Origin: Bdellovibrio sp.
GTDB lineage: Bacteria > Bdellovibrionota > Bdellovibrionia > Bdellovibrionales > Bdellovibrionaceae
DNA length: 32,033 nt
Reading direction: 5' to 3'
NCBI GenBank assembly: GCA_013360185.1
Contig: JABWCO010000049.1
Coordinates: forward strand, 1-32,033
The position numbers and the translations under genes are program-made. Of this stretch, positions 1 through 9,125 are shown in pieces; the first letter of the stretch is position 1; each line of letters begins with the position of its first letter. A model generated the notes under the pieces. That model made no database searches, was not told where the DNA came from, and was given only the letters and a program-made list of their open reading frames with translations.

Positions 1-1076
1 AACTCTGTTACCACTTCGCCGTTTAATTTGTACGCTGTGCACACGCCAATGCGGTCATGGCCTGTTAGGACGTCTAATTTCATCATCGCTAGGTTCGTAA
101 TACCATTCACACGGATCGCGTACTTAAGCGCCACTAGATCCAACCAGCCGCAACGACGTGCGCGTCCTGTTGTTGAGCCGAATTCGTGGCCATCTGTTTG
201 GATTTTCATTCCTACTTCGTCTGTTAACTCTGTCGGGAACGGGCCGCCACCTACGCGTGTTGCATAGGCTTTAAATACGCCGATCACTTTTTGGATGTTC
301 ATCGGGCCAATACCTGCGCTTGCGCACGCGTTGGCTGCCAATGTGGAAGAGCTTGTCACAAAAGGATACGTGCCGTGCATGATGTCCAACATCGTGCCTT
401 GCGCGCCTTCGAACAATACGCGTTTTCCAGATTTTAAATTTTTATTGATGAACAACGATGTGTCCTTCGTGCGGTACGGAGCTAACTCTTCTGCAACAGC
501 TTCGATGTCCTTCACTAAGGATTCAAGTTTGAAAGTTTCTACTTTGTAGTAGTTTTCCAACATGAAGTTTTTCTCGCGCAAGGCTAATTCGATTTTTGCT
601 TTTAATGTTTCCCGATCAAAGATATCGCCGAATAAAACAGCGCGACGGGAAGCGCGGTCTTCGTAAGCCGGGCCAATGCCTTTACCTGTAGTGCCGATTT
701 TGCCGTCGCTTAGCGCCGCTTCACGAGCCGCATCTAAAGCCTTGTGATACGGCAGAATGATTGTTGCCGTGTCTGCGATCATCAGTTGTTTTGGATTTTG
801 CAAATAACCTGAAGCTTTTAATTTACGAATTTCGTCGCGGATGGAAAAGATGTCGATCACAACACCCGGAGCAATCACGCATTGAGTTTCAGGTCTTAAA
901 ACTCCGCTTGGGACTAAGTGCAAAACGGTTTTCTGTCCGTTGACCACCAACGTGTGACCGGCATTTGCACCACCTTGGTAGCGTACCACCATGTCTGCTT
1001 TTTCCGAGAACACATCGATCAGTTTACCTTTACCCTCATCGCCCCACTGGGCGCCCACTACCACAATACCTGACAT
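1..1076 (-). CDS. purA: Adenylosuccinate synthetase, C-terminal end cut by window edge
   Basis: PurA joins IMP and aspartate using GTP to make adenylosuccinate, the first committed step of AMP synthesis in the cytoplasm. The reverse strand opens with an ATG at 1076 and reads MSGIVVVGAQWGDEGKGK, the family's N-terminal GDEGKGK nucleotide-binding motif. The frame stays open to the window edge and still matches the family there (GEVVTEL). About 358 codons are visible, against roughly 430 in typical PurA, so about 70 C-terminal residues lie outside. An AAGGGA Shine-Dalgarno sits about 6 nt before the ATG. The gene follows the dehydrogenase by 73 nt on the same strand with no terminator seen, so it may be the last gene of that operon. 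Confidence 0.95.
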   Translation of the reverse strand, partial: MSGIVVVGAQWGDEGKGKLIDVFSEKADMVVRYQGGANAGHTLVVNGQKTVLHLVPSGVLRPETQCVIAPGVVIDIFSIRDEIRKLKASGYLQNPKQLMIADTATIILPYHKALDAAREAALSDGKIGTTGKGIGPAYEDRASRRAVLFGDIFDRETLKAKIELALREKNFMLENYYKVETFKLESLVKDIEAVAEELAPYRTKDTSLFINKNLKSGKRVLFEGAQGTMLDIMHGTYPFVTSSSTLAANACASAGIGPMNIQKVIGVFKAYATRVGGGPFPTELTDEVGMKIQTDGHEFGSTTGRARRCGWLDLVALKYAIRVNGITNLAMMKLDVLTGHDRIGVCTAYKLNGEVVTE

Positions 1077-1149
1077 GACAAATCCCTTCGCTAGATGCCT
1101 GTAAAGCACCTCCCGGAACTTTCCCTCAAAGAATGGGGGCAATCAAGTT

Positions 1150-2136
1150 TTATTCGCCTTTGAAAGGGGCTGCTCCGTACCATGGGGCTCTTGGCGGGAG
1201 GGTGTCAGAAGTGGAGCCGTCGACAAAGAACGCCATAAGCTTATTAGCCGCTACCTGAGAGGCTTTAAAGAACGCGTCTTCCGTATTTGCTCCAATGTGC
1301 GGGGTCAGCGTGACGTTGTTATACGTTAACAGGTTTGAGTTTCTTTGCAGCGGCTCTTTTTCAAAAACATCTAAGCCGACGGCGCGCAGCCAGCCCTTGC
1401 CTAAAGCTTCGCACAGATCGTTTTCGTTGATGACAGAGCCGCGAGACGTGTTGATTAAAACAATTCCGCGGTGCAGATATTCAAAATGCGAACGGTTGAG
1501 CATATGCTCTGTTTCTAAAGTTTTCGGCACGTGGAAGCTCACCACGTCAGCGGTTTTTAAAACCTCTTCGTAACTTAAACGCGGAATTTTTAATTTTTCA
1601 AAAACGCTGTCTTCTTGGTACGGGTCAAAGGCGACGACATTCATGCCAAAAGCTTGCGCAATTTCTGCCACTCTTGTGCCGATGCGACCCAAACCTACGA
1701 TACCGTAATTTCGGCCAGAAAGCTCAATGCCAGTGATCGCGTCGCGATTCCAGTCACCGGCTTTGACCATTTTGTGGCCTTGCTGAATGTTATTTACGCA
1801 GCTTAAAACCAAGCCCCACGTCAATTGGGCGGCAGAGTCCACATTCGCAGACGGCGTGTGCATGACGGTGACACCCCATTTTTGTGTGGCATCTAAGTCG
1901 ATGTGATCAAACCCACTGGTACACGTGATGATCAATTGCAGCTGTTGTGCTTTTTTTAACAGCTCTTCGTTGATTTTGGTGCGGCTGCGGATAAGCAAAG
2001 CGTGGGCACTGACTAAATGTTCCAGAGGTAAGTGCTGAGGGTTGTCAGCGCGCACGACTTCAAATTGACTGTTTTGCTGTAAGTATAAAAAACTGTCCTG
2101 GGCAAAGCGGTCCGTGATGAGGATTTTTTTCTTCAT
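1150..2136 (-). CDS. serA: D-3-phosphoglycerate dehydrogenase-like 2-hydroxyacid dehydrogenase
   Basis: A 328-residue NAD-dependent D-2-hydroxyacid dehydrogenase. It shows the Rossmann motif GLGRIG (148-153) followed by an acidic residue after the second strand (D171), and the catalytic set Arg232 (in NTSRG), Glu261 (in DVFEKEP) and His280 (in TPHIG). It ends shortly after the catalytic domain, so it lacks the C-terminal ACT domain of SerA types that are feedback-inhibited by serine. Its start overlaps the stop of the upstream aminotransferase by 4 nt, implying translational coupling. The pairing with a class V aminotransferase suggests the first two steps of serine synthesis from 3-phosphoglycerate. 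Another 2-hydroxyacid or glyoxylate/hydroxypyruvate reductase is possible; the substrate cannot be read from sequence. Confidence 0.85.
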   Translation of the reverse strand: MKKKILITDRFAQDSFLYLQQNSQFEVVRADNPQHLPLEHLVSAHALLIRSRTKINEELLKKAQQLQLIITCTSGFDHIDLDATQKWGVTVMHTPSANVDSAAQLTWGLVLSCVNNIQQGHKMVKAGDWNRDAITGIELSGRNYGIVGLGRIGTRVAEIAQAFGMNVVAFDPYQEDSVFEKLKIPRLSYEEVLKTADVVSFHVPKTLETEHMLNRSHFEYLHRGIVLINTSRGSVINENDLCEALGKGWLRAVGLDVFEKEPLQRNSNLLTYNNVTLTPHIGANTEDAFFKASQVAANKLMAFFVDGSTSDTLPPRAPWYGAAPFKGE

Positions 2137-3308
2137 GGATTTTGCTCCAAGTATTGTTTTGCTTCGGCTGTCACCATAGAGATTTGTTCAAGCGTCAAAG
2201 AACCGCTATCAAAATGCAGTAAAGTTCGTCCCAGGCTGTCGATCAAATGCACCAATTCGCGATCTTGAATGTAACCCATGTGACCAATGCGAATGATTTT
2301 ACCTTTGGCTTGATCTTGGCCACCCATGATCGTGATGTTGAAGTTTTCTTCTAAATGCGCGCGGATTTTTTGTCCATCCATCGCTGGTGGAACTTGCAAA
2401 GACGTGACCGAATCACTTGGGGATTTTGCGTACAGAGTAAAACCTAATTTTTGCGCGAAAAGGCGCGTGAATTCAGCACGGCGATGAATGGTGTGAAATA
2501 AAGCTTCTAAGCCTTGCTTGTTGATCAGCTCAAGCACCACATCTAATGCGCGAATCAAGGCTACGTTTGATGAATAAAAAGTTTCTCCGCTGCCGTTGGC
2601 CTTTTTTTCTTTGCGTAAATCAAAATAAAATCGCGGAGCCTTTGCTGTATCCACGAACTTCCAGGCTTTTGCGGAAAAAGACACAAAGGCCATTCCTGTT
2701 GGTAACATAAAAGCTTTTTGCGAGCCGGCCACTAAGCCATCAATGCCCCAGCCATCCATTTCAATCGGGTACGCGCCTAATGCTGTGATCGCATCGACTA
2801 AAAACAAAGTTTCAGAATATTTTTTTACAACAGCCGCAATTTCTTGAATCGGGTGAGCCACAGCCGTACTAGTTTCACACGCTTGGCATAAAACAGCTCG
2901 TGCATCGGGATGTTGCTTAAGCATTTCTTCCACGGCCTTCACGCTGACAGCCTCGCCCCAAGGGACGTGAATAGGCAATACTTCGGCACCAAAAACTTTA
3001 GCCATCTCGGCCCAGCGTTCGCCGAATTTTCCAGAAATAACTGCAATCACTTTGTCGCCAGGTGAGAGCACATTGACAAGCAATGCTTCCATTCCGCCGG
3101 AACCAGTTGCGGTGAGTAAATAAACATCTTGTTGCGTCTGAAAAATAGTTTTAATTCCAGATAAAACTTTTTTTAAAATTTTATCGAATTCAGGTGTGCG
3201 GTGATGAATCATCGGCAGTGCCAAGGCTTTACGCACTTCAGGATGAAGGTTTACGGGGCCGGGCGCTAATAAACTGTAGTCTGCAGAGAAGTCTTCAACC
3301 GTTGCCAT
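2133..3308 (-). CDS. Class V PLP aminotransferase (phosphoserine or serine/alanine-glyoxylate type)
   Basis: A fold-type I aminotransferase of the alanine/serine-glyoxylate and archaeal/Thermotoga-type SerC group. From the chosen start it has 391 residues. The N-terminal PGPVNLHPEV motif, the cofactor-binding TATGSGGMEA stretch, Asp172 in FLVDAIT and the PLP Schiff-base lysine 198 in AGSQKAF are all visible. An in-frame ATG lies 54 nt further upstream (3362), but the ATG at 3308 has an AAGGAAG Shine-Dalgarno about 5 nt away and begins MATVEDF, so it is preferred. The stop overlaps the start of the serA-like gene, which makes phosphoserine aminotransferase the most attractive role, though this is inferred from context. 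It is divergent from lptE with a 44-nt gap that must hold both promoters or parts of them. Confidence 0.85.
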   Translation of the reverse strand: MATVEDFSADYSLLAPGPVNLHPEVRKALALPMIHHRTPEFDKILKKVLSGIKTIFQTQQDVYLLTATGSGGMEALLVNVLSPGDKVIAVISGKFGERWAEMAKVFGAEVLPIHVPWGEAVSVKAVEEMLKQHPDARAVLCQACETSTAVAHPIQEIAAVVKKYSETLFLVDAITALGAYPIEMDGWGIDGLVAGSQKAFMLPTGMAFVSFSAKAWKFVDTAKAPRFYFDLRKEKKANGSGETFYSSNVALIRALDVVLELINKQGLEALFHTIHRRAEFTRLFAQKLGFTLYAKSPSDSVTSLQVPPAMDGQKIRAHLEENFNITIMGGQDQAKGKIIRIGHMGYIQDRELVHLIDSLGRTLLHFDSGSLTLEQISMVTAEAKQYLEQNP

Positions 3309-3352
3309 TTTTCTTCCTTGATCTCTGTATAAATTTATACTCAACTGGGTCC

Positions 3353-3937
3353 GTGGACGCAATCTTTAAAGGTCTTATCATTATCACTCTGGCACTGTCG
3401 GCAACACTCAGCGGATGTGCTTATCACTTAGGGGCGGCGACCCGTGGTATCCCCGGTGGATATCGGCAAATTTCTGTGCCTGTTTTTAAAAATAAAACTC
3501 AAGAAACTGGCATTGAAGTGGCTTTCACCAATTCTTTGATTCAAGAATTTCAGCGCTCCCGCGTTGCTCGAGTTGTGGACAACTCGTTGTCAGAAGTGGC
3601 TGTGATTGGGCAGATTGACAGCATTAATTATTTGCCGGGATCTCCACGTAAAGCCGGGGACTCTTCGAGCATTTATTTGCCCAATGGAACGGTGATTGCC
3701 GCAGAATACCGCATTCTTTTAACTGTCACAGTGCGTGTCGTGCGCCAAGCTGATGGAGCTGAGCTGTGGAGAGGATCTTTTAGTGGTGAGCGCTCTTACG
3801 CGGCTCCGCAAGTGACGCTCGCCGGTGTGAACTCGGTAAATCCTCTTTACAATCTTTCTGCACGAAGGCAAAACATTGACGTCATGGCTAACGATATTAT
3901 GTCGGAAGCTCATGATCGTATTACTGAGAATTTTTAA
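3353..3937 (+). CDS. lptE: LPS-assembly lipoprotein LptE
   Basis: LptE is the outer-membrane lipoprotein that plugs the LptD barrel and helps insert lipopolysaccharide into the outer leaflet. A GTG start at 3353 gives a 194-residue protein with a short lipoprotein signal: a hydrophobic run followed by the lipobox LSGC, with lipidated Cys22. The segment after it (GIPGGYRQISVPVFKNKT, then EVAFTNSLIQEF) is typical of the LptE/RlpB family. Longer in-frame starts are possible, but they would bury the signal peptide and overlap the divergent aminotransferase. No strong Shine-Dalgarno precedes the GTG. The gene begins a plus-strand group with holA and a PilZ protein; lptE-holA adjacency is common in Proteobacteria and supports the call. 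Confidence 0.88.
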   Translation: MDAIFKGLIIITLALSATLSGCAYHLGAATRGIPGGYRQISVPVFKNKTQETGIEVAFTNSLIQEFQRSRVARVVDNSLSEVAVIGQIDSINYLPGSPRKAGDSSSIYLPNGTVIAAEYRILLTVTVRVVRQADGAELWRGSFSGERSYAAPQVTLAGVNSVNPLYNLSARRQNIDVMANDIMSEAHDRITENF

Positions 3938-3969
3938 TCCATGACTCTCAAGTTAGGTTCTGCAGCAAG

Positions 3970-4992
3970 ATGGCGTTAATCGAGGCACAAAAATTCTATA
4001 AAGACCTGGAAAAGGGTCAGCTTGCGCCTTTATATTTTCTTTTTGGTGAAGAACCTTATCTTTTAAATCAGTCTGTTGAGCGTTTTAAGTATTCTGTTTT
4101 GACCGAAGGTGCTGTGGATTTTAACTACAGCCTTTTTTACGCCAGCGACGCAGATGTAAACGTCGTGCGTGATGCGGTAGAGACTTTGCCGATGATGGCG
4201 CCTCGTCGTTTGATTATTTTAAAAGAAGCGCAAGAATTAACCGACAAAGAGTGGGCCGAGTTTGATGCTTTAATTGCTGAACCCGTCGACAGTTCTGTGT
4301 TTGTCATTTTGGCGTCGCGTGTGGATAAGCGTAAAAAACAAATTCGTCAGTTGCTTGAAAAAGCTGATTGTGTCGAGTTTAAAAAACCTTACGACAACCA
4401 AATTCCTTCTTGGATTAATTATATCGCGCAAAGTTTGGGACTTACGATCAGTAACGATGCTATTCAGTTGCTGCATAAGCTTGTAGGTCATCACCTCACT
4501 GAAATCGAATCTGAACTGAAAAAACTGGGCGATTTCGTCGGTGGTCAGCGCCGTATTGAAATGCAAGATGTGGCGCAGGCCGTGTCTCGCTCCAAAGAAG
4601 AAAATGTTTTTGATTTGACCAAGGCGATTGGCGAAAACGACCGCGTGAAAGCTTTGGAACACTTGGTGCATTTGTTAGACCAGGGGCAGAATGAGATCGG
4701 GATTATTTCCCTGGTGGCTCGTCACGTGCGTATTCTTTTAACTTTAAAAAGAGGCATGGAAGAAAACCTGCATGGCGCAAAGCTTGCCCATTATGCCCAA
4801 GTTCCGCCTTATTTCTTAGAAAGCTACCTGGATCAAGCTCGACTATGGACTATCAAAAATCTTGAACAGACCTTGGTGGTTCTATCTGAAACCGACAAGG
4901 CTCTAAAATCCTCACCATTGTCCAGCCATATCTGGCTTGAAAACATGGTTCTTAAGACCTGTGGGTCGACTGCCGTGCTTGCGCTGAATTGA
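3970..4992 (+). CDS. holA: DNA polymerase III delta subunit
   Basis: HolA is the clamp-loader subunit that opens the beta sliding clamp. The 340-residue product has the usual family length and the characteristic N-terminus, with the LYFLFGEEPYLL motif near residues 21-32. An AAA+-like first half has a partial glycine-rich region, and a C-terminal helical domain follows (DLTKAIGENDRVKALEHL, then a basic helix). It starts 32 nt after lptE and is followed 31 nt later by the PilZ gene, so the three may share a message. The ATG at 3970 lacks a strong Shine-Dalgarno, but the protein aligns with the family from its first residues. No key region appears to be missing. Confidence 0.93.
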   Translation: MALIEAQKFYKDLEKGQLAPLYFLFGEEPYLLNQSVERFKYSVLTEGAVDFNYSLFYASDADVNVVRDAVETLPMMAPRRLIILKEAQELTDKEWAEFDALIAEPVDSSVFVILASRVDKRKKQIRQLLEKADCVEFKKPYDNQIPSWINYIAQSLGLTISNDAIQLLHKLVGHHLTEIESELKKLGDFVGGQRRIEMQDVAQAVSRSKEENVFDLTKAIGENDRVKALEHLVHLLDQGQNEIGIISLVARHVRILLTLKRGMEENLHGAKLAHYAQVPPYFLESYLDQARLWTIKNLEQTLVVLSETDKALKSSPLSSHIWLENMVLKTCGSTAVLALN

Positions 4993-5023
4993 GTTTCTGC
5001 GCCAAACTGCCGATACGTAGGCT

Positions 5024-5386
5024 ATGACAGCAACCGTTCCCTTCGAAGATAAAGGTTATTTCCGTCGGCAGTATCCGCGACGCATGATGAAGCGCAAAGT
5101 AGGTATTCTCTGTGATGGGGCTTATTTCTTGTGTGATTCCGGCGAAGTCGGTGAGGGCGGTATGTCGATCCTGTCAGAATTTGTTCTGACCGAGGGGCAT
5201 GAATTGGTGGTGAGCTTCCAAGTGCCAGGCGGCGACTTTGTCTTCTTGCGTGGAACGGTTCGTTCAACACAAAAAAAACAGGGTGACTCGTTGGTCACCC
5301 ATGGTCTTAGCTTTAACGAGATCGAATTTGCTATTAAAAGACAAATCCGATCCTTTGTTTCAGCGCGAAATGATTCTACTATTTAG
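5024..5386 (+). CDS. Small PilZ-domain protein with an altered second motif
   Basis: A 120-residue protein that is essentially a single PilZ-like beta barrel with no signal peptide, so it is likely cytoplasmic. PilZ proteins bind cyclic di-GMP through an RxxxR motif and a D/NxSxxG motif. The arginine motif is present in the N-terminal RRQYPRR stretch. The second motif reads GEVGEGGMSI, lacking the usual Asp/Asn and Ser while keeping the glycines, so ligand binding may be weak or lost. It lies 31 nt after holA. Its stop codon overlaps the stop of convergent rpsT by 8 nt. Its partner is unknown. Confidence 0.75.
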   Translation: MTATVPFEDKGYFRRQYPRRMMKRKVGILCDGAYFLCDSGEVGEGGMSILSEFVLTEGHELVVSFQVPGGDFVFLRGTVRSTQKKQGDSLVTHGLSFNEIEFAIKRQIRSFVSARNDSTI

Positions 5387-5642
5387 CAGCAGAAACGCGT
5401 GTAGAAAGACGGCTGATTTTACGAGAAGCCGTTTCTTTTTTGATAACGCCAGTTTTAGCAGCTTTCATTACTGAAGAAGTGAACTTCTTCAACAACTCAG
5501 GAAGAGCTTTAAGATCTTTAGCTTGAATAGCTTTAACCAAGCTTTTTTCAACAGTTTTTACAGTGCTTTTACGAGCATTGTTAACTGTTGTTTTACGGAT
5601 AGACTGACGAGCTCTTTTTGCTGCAGACTTATGATTTGCCAA
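5379..5642 (-). CDS. rpsT: 30S ribosomal protein S20
   Basis: S20 binds 16S rRNA early in small-subunit assembly. The 87-residue lysine- and arginine-rich protein begins MANHKSAAKRARQS, a clear family signature, and has the normal length. The start codon is TTG (5640-5642), preceded by a strong GGAGG Shine-Dalgarno 7 nt away. E. coli rpsT also uses a UUG start, and this has been linked to its translational autoregulation, so the rare start is likely meaningful. The gene is divergent from murJ (59-nt gap), a common neighbour of rpsT, and convergent with the PilZ gene, whose end it overlaps by 8 nt. No terminator is visible at its 3' end. Confidence 0.97.
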   Translation of the reverse strand: MANHKSAAKRARQSIRKTTVNNARKSTVKTVEKSLVKAIQAKDLKALPELLKKFTSSVMKAAKTGVIKKETASRKISRLSTRVSAAK

Positions 5643-5701
5643 GGGATAACCTCCACAGTAATCTTACTTTTTTTAAACAGAACCAAAGGGATTAACATAG
5701 G

Positions 5702-7273
5702 GTGTCTCGGGAAGCAAGCGGATTAAAAGAAGATCGCAAAAAGGTCTTCAATAAAGCCTTAAAGATGGCCTCAGGGACCATGACAAGCCGCACACTCGGC
5801 CTGCTCAGGGATATCGCCATGGCGGCCTTCTTTGAGCGCAGGATCACCGATGCGTGGGCCGCGGCCTTTCGTTTCCCGAACCTCTTCCGCCGTTTATTGG
5901 GGGAAGGCTCCCTGTCTGTGAGTTTTATTCCCGTTTTTATTGAAGCTCGCAGCGAAGACCCCTCGGGGGTGCGGGCGCGGAATTTGGCCAATGGCATGTA
6001 TACGCTCCTGCTGATTGCGATGGGCAGTCTGACCTTTGCGGGAGTGCTGTTCACGGAGGACTTGTTTCGACTGATTCTTTCGGCCGATTACGCACAAATA
6101 AGTGAAAAGTGGGACCTGACCGTGCGCTTGGGCCGCATTATGTTTTCCTTCGTTTTTTTCGTGTCGATGTACGCCTACTGTTCGGGGGTATTAAACTCCC
6201 TAGGCAGTTTCGGCCTTCCGGCTTTAGCTCCAGCTCTATTAAATATCGCGATGTTGGCCTTCACATTTATGCCTGGGGAATGGTTTGCGCATCCTGGGGA
6301 TGGCTTGGCTTGGGGTGTGTTAGTTGGGGGGCTTTTGCAGGCCACCTTATTGTGGTGGGCGCTGTGGGCACGTGGCTATTTGCCGCGCTGGCAGGGGAGT
6401 CTGTGGAGTGAAGACATTCGCAAGGTCCTTCGCAATATGCTGCCAGGCTTAGTGGGCATGGGGCTTTTGCAGTTTTCAACCTTGGTCAACTTGTACTATG
6501 CAAGCTTTTTACCCGAGGGTGCGATCTCTTATATTTATTGGGCGGATCGTTTGCTAGAGCTTCCTTTATCTTTGATTTCCGTCAGCATCGGCAGTGTGCT
6601 TTTACCCACTTTAAGTTCGTTGAGATCACTGTCTGAGCGCGAAAAGTTTATTGAGACAGCCCAAGAAAGTTTTTTGCTGAATTTATTTTTGGCGTGGCCG
6701 GCTGCTCTGGGATTGTTTTTCCTGGCTCAGCCCATTGTGGAAGTGTTGTTTTTGCGCGGGCATTTTTCTGCGAGTGATGCCCTGGCTACGGCGACAGTTT
6801 TGAAGGTTTATGCTGTCAGCTTGGTGTTGCATTCTTGCAGCCGGGTGTTGATGCCGATGTATTTTGCTTTAAAGAACACGATTTTTCCGGCGTATGCTTC
6901 CTTGGCGGCTCTTTTATTACATATTTCCTTGGCGCCTAGCTTGATGCAATCGCAAGGACTGGTGGGACTGATCAGTGCCGGAGTCTATGCCGCTGCTTTG
7001 CAGGTTTTACTGCTGTGGTTTGGTCTGTATCGCCGTCAGGTGGCATTTGACGGCAGAGAGTTAATAAAGTCTTGTGCTAAATTTATGGTGTCGGGCTTGG
7101 GATTGTTTGTGGTCGTGAAAATTTATGAAGGTCTTGGCTTAGAAAAAAACCAAGGGCCGCAAGTGCTTGCCCTTGGTGGTATTATTATTGTCAGCATGAC
7201 TGTCTATTTTGCTATCGCAGCGCTTTTACGCTGCGAGGAGTTTTCTAAAATCCGTCAGTCGTTCCGACTTTAG
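5702..7273 (+). CDS. murJ: Lipid II flippase MurJ
   Basis: MurJ moves lipid II across the inner membrane for peptidoglycan synthesis. The 523-residue product is strongly hydrophobic, with about 14 predicted membrane segments. It carries the MurJ/MviN N-terminal signature: [16 protein letters not shown] (about residues 29-44) followed by [18 protein letters not shown] and FIPVF. The family's mid-protein [15 protein letters not shown] stretch is also present. The start is GTG at 5702, with an AAAGGG about 11 nt upstream; an in-frame ATG at 5765 is a weaker alternative. The length matches the E. coli protein once the extra 10-12 N-terminal residues are allowed for. Its last 29 nt overlap the convergent chemoreceptor gene. 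Confidence 0.95.
   Translation: MSREASGLKEDRKKVFNKALKMASGTMTSRTLGLLRDIAMAAFFERRITDAWAAAFRFPNLFRRLLGEGSLSVSFIPVFIEARSEDPSGVRARNLANGMYTLLLIAMGSLTFAGVLFTEDLFRLILSADYAQISEKWDLTVRLGRIMFSFVFFVSMYAYCSGVLNSLGSFGLPALAPALLNIAMLAFTFMPGEWFAHPGDGLAWGVLVGGLLQATLLWWALWARGYLPRWQGSLWSEDIRKVLRNMLPGLVGMGLLQFSTLVNLYYASFLPEGAISYIYWADRLLELPLSLISVSIGSVLLPTLSSLRSLSEREKFIETAQESFLLNLFLAWPAALGLFFLAQPIVEVLFLRGHFSASDALATATVLKVYAVSLVLHSCSRVLMPMYFALKNTIFPAYASLAALLLHISLAPSLMQSQGLVGLISAGVYAAALQVLLLWFGLYRRQVAFDGRELIKSCAKFMVSGLGLFVVVKIYEGLGLEKNQGPQVLALGGIIIVSMTVYFAIAALLRCEEFSKIRQSFRL
7216..7235 (-). terminator. Perfect 7-bp hairpin just past the chemoreceptor stop
   Basis: CGCAGCG and CGCTGCG form a perfect 7-bp stem around a 6-nt loop, 9 nt downstream of the chemoreceptor stop codon on the minus strand and inside the last codons of murJ. 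There is no long T run on either side (only four T's at 7241-7244 on the plus strand). A termination role is therefore tentative. Confidence 0.3.
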
Positions 7274-8918
7274 CGCGGTCGTCTTCGTCGTCAAAAGGAA
7301 TAACGTCCGAAGCCGTGGCTTTTTCAGGGGCCGGTGCCATTTTTTTCGGTGGCAACGTTACGACATTATTTTTTGCCGCTAGAGCAGGGGACTTGGCCGG
7401 CTGTGAATTCTTTCGAAGGGCACGGGTCGGTGTTTTCTCTAGGGTTTCTTCTTGCAACTTCACACCGAGGATCACTTCGGACAGTTCGACAGTTAGGTTT
7501 TGTGAAGTCGCTGCGAGATTGTTGATTTCACCACTGGTTGCAGCAATTTCTTCAGCTGACGCCGCGTTAGATTGCGACGCTTGGTCTAACTGATTCATCG
7601 CCTTGCCGATTTGTTGAATGCCGGTCGTTTGTTCTGCACTGGCCGCCGCGATTTCGTTATTTAAGTCAGATACTTTTTTGATGGAATTTACGATATTGGT
7701 AAGAACCGTCCCGCTGCGATCGGCAATATCACTGCCGCTTTCGATTTGAGACACGGATTCTTTAATTAAGCTTGTGATATCCTTAGCTGAAGAGGCACTT
7801 CTTTGTGCCAACGCACGTACGGCTTCTGCCACTACCGCAAATCCTTTTCCTTGTTCTCCGGCACGAGCCGCTTCCACCGCCGCATTCAGGGCCAAAAGAT
7901 TTGTTTGAAATGCGATGTCGTCGATCACGTGAATGATCTCTTCAATTTTTTTCGAAGATTGAGAAATTCCGGTCATCGAAAGAATCAATGTCTGAATTTC
8001 CTTTTCACCTTGTTCTGCAGAGTCGCGTGACGAAGCAGATAAAGCCGCAGCTTGTTTGGCGTTGTCCGAATTCATTTGCACCATAGAGGTCATTTCTTCT
8101 AGGGCGGCAACGGTTTCTTCTAAGGAAGCCGCCGCTTCCGTAGACGATTGCGAAAGACTGTTGCCGGCTTCGTTGAGCTGTTCAACGGAGCTGGCTACTT
8201 GGCCACCTGCGGTCGTGAGGCGTTCGGCGATGGAACCCACGGATTTTGCAATGTTGTTGCCTATCCAGATCAAAAGTCCAACGATCGCGAATCCTGAAAG
8301 GACGGTGATCAATATAATTAAGTTGAAAACCTCTGTTCGTGCTTCTTTACTTTCTAGAGCTTCCTCTTCACTAAGTTTACCGTAAAGTTCAGACACGTCC
8401 CGGTTGTGGTCTCGGACTGCGGCGTTGAGCTGTGCAAATGACCCATTCATTAGTTTCCGGGCTTCATCCACTTTCTGAGGATCTTTGGAATCAACAAGTG
8501 CGATAATGTTGTGCATGACTTTGATAAGTTCCGGCACAGTGTCTTTTACTTTGTCATGAATTTCTGTCTCGCCCGGAGCAAAGCGTGCGGCCGCATAAAG
8601 TTTATAGTTGGCTTCAAACTCTTCGATTCCTTCATGGGCGCTTTTCATTCTTTTACTGAGTTCTTCTGGATTGTTAAGACTGTCAATGCCGGCCCAGATT
8701 TGAAAACCGAATTTGTTGCGTGATTGGCGCATTTCTGCGATCACACGTAAATTGGGGATGATCAAACTGTGTGCATCGTTAAGCAGTACATTGGTGCGAT
8801 CCAAACCATTGATTGAGACGGCAAAGATGATGACAAAACCAATCACGGGCACAAACGCTGCGAAAAGCAAACGTCCTTTTATTCCACGGAACCAAGAAGA
8901 AACTGAGTGGGGCTTCAT
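7245..8918 (-). CDS. Methyl-accepting chemotaxis protein, apparently lacking HAMP
   Basis: A 557-residue transmembrane chemoreceptor. A first membrane helix (about 17-37) and a second (about 199-221) enclose a roughly 160-residue, mainly helical periplasmic part resembling a four-helix-bundle sensor. The cytoplasmic half is a long coiled coil with the conserved hairpin tip around 330-372 ([20 protein letters not shown], then [19 protein letters not shown]) that contacts CheA and CheW. Only about 25 residues separate TM2 from the signalling coil, so no recognisable HAMP domain is present. The C-terminus is a Pro/Lys/Ala-rich tail ending in an acidic stretch, without the NWETF-type tether for CheR. 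It overlaps murJ tail to tail by 29 nt. Its ATG is preceded by GAGG, and a TATAAT lies just upstream without a good -35. The ligand is unknown. Confidence 0.93.
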   Translation of the reverse strand: MKPHSVSSWFRGIKGRLLFAAFVPVIGFVIIFAVSINGLDRTNVLLNDAHSLIIPNLRVIAEMRQSRNKFGFQIWAGIDSLNNPEELSKRMKSAHEGIEEFEANYKLYAAARFAPGETEIHDKVKDTVPELIKVMHNIIALVDSKDPQKVDEARKLMNGSFAQLNAAVRDHNRDVSELYGKLSEEEALESKEARTEVFNLIILITVLSGFAIVGLLIWIGNNIAKSVGSIAERLTTAGGQVASSVEQLNEAGNSLSQSSTEAAASLEETVAALEEMTSMVQMNSDNAKQAAALSASSRDSAEQGEKEIQTLILSMTGISQSSKKIEEIIHVIDDIAFQTNLLALNAAVEAARAGEQGKGFAVVAEAVRALAQRSASSAKDITSLIKESVSQIESGSDIADRSGTVLTNIVNSIKKVSDLNNEIAAASAEQTTGIQQIGKAMNQLDQASQSNAASAEEIAATSGEINNLAATSQNLTVELSEVILGVKLQEETLEKTPTRALRKNSQPAKSPALAAKNNVVTLPPKKMAPAPEKATASDVIPFDDEDDRAKVGTTDGF

Positions 8919-9064
8919 TTAAACCTCATTATACTTTTTTTAATTTAGGGGCTATTACATGGGAGTATTCGGCCGTACTAAAAAGACGCCGAAGGCCAGT
9001 TTAGGGAATACAAGGTCGAATCAAAAATTGCAATGAATCTAGCGCTCTCGTTGGAGCCTCAGAC

Positions 9065-9095
9065 AAAAAAAAGGGACTTCTTTTGTGAAGTCCCT
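9065..9095 (-). terminator. Intrinsic terminator of the 11-gene operon
   Basis: On the minus strand, AGGGACTTC and GAAGTCCCT form a 9-bp stem with a 6-nt loop, followed directly by eight T's (the A run at 9065-9072 on the plus strand). It lies about 30 nt past the stop of the coiled-coil gene, the last gene of the operon. This is a textbook rho-independent terminator. Confidence 0.9.
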
Positions 9096-9125
9096 GCGTT
9101 TAAAGGTTCTAAGTCTAGCTGTGGT

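Noticed and set aside
3194-3352. Longer N-terminus for lptE starting at 3194
   Set aside because: It would run over the divergent aminotransferase start and place the lipoprotein signal in the middle of the protein.
8919-9064. FliA-type (flagellar sigma28) promoter for the chemoreceptor
   Set aside because: A GCCGAATA resembling the -10 is present on the minus strand, but no TAAA-type -35 lies at the right distance.
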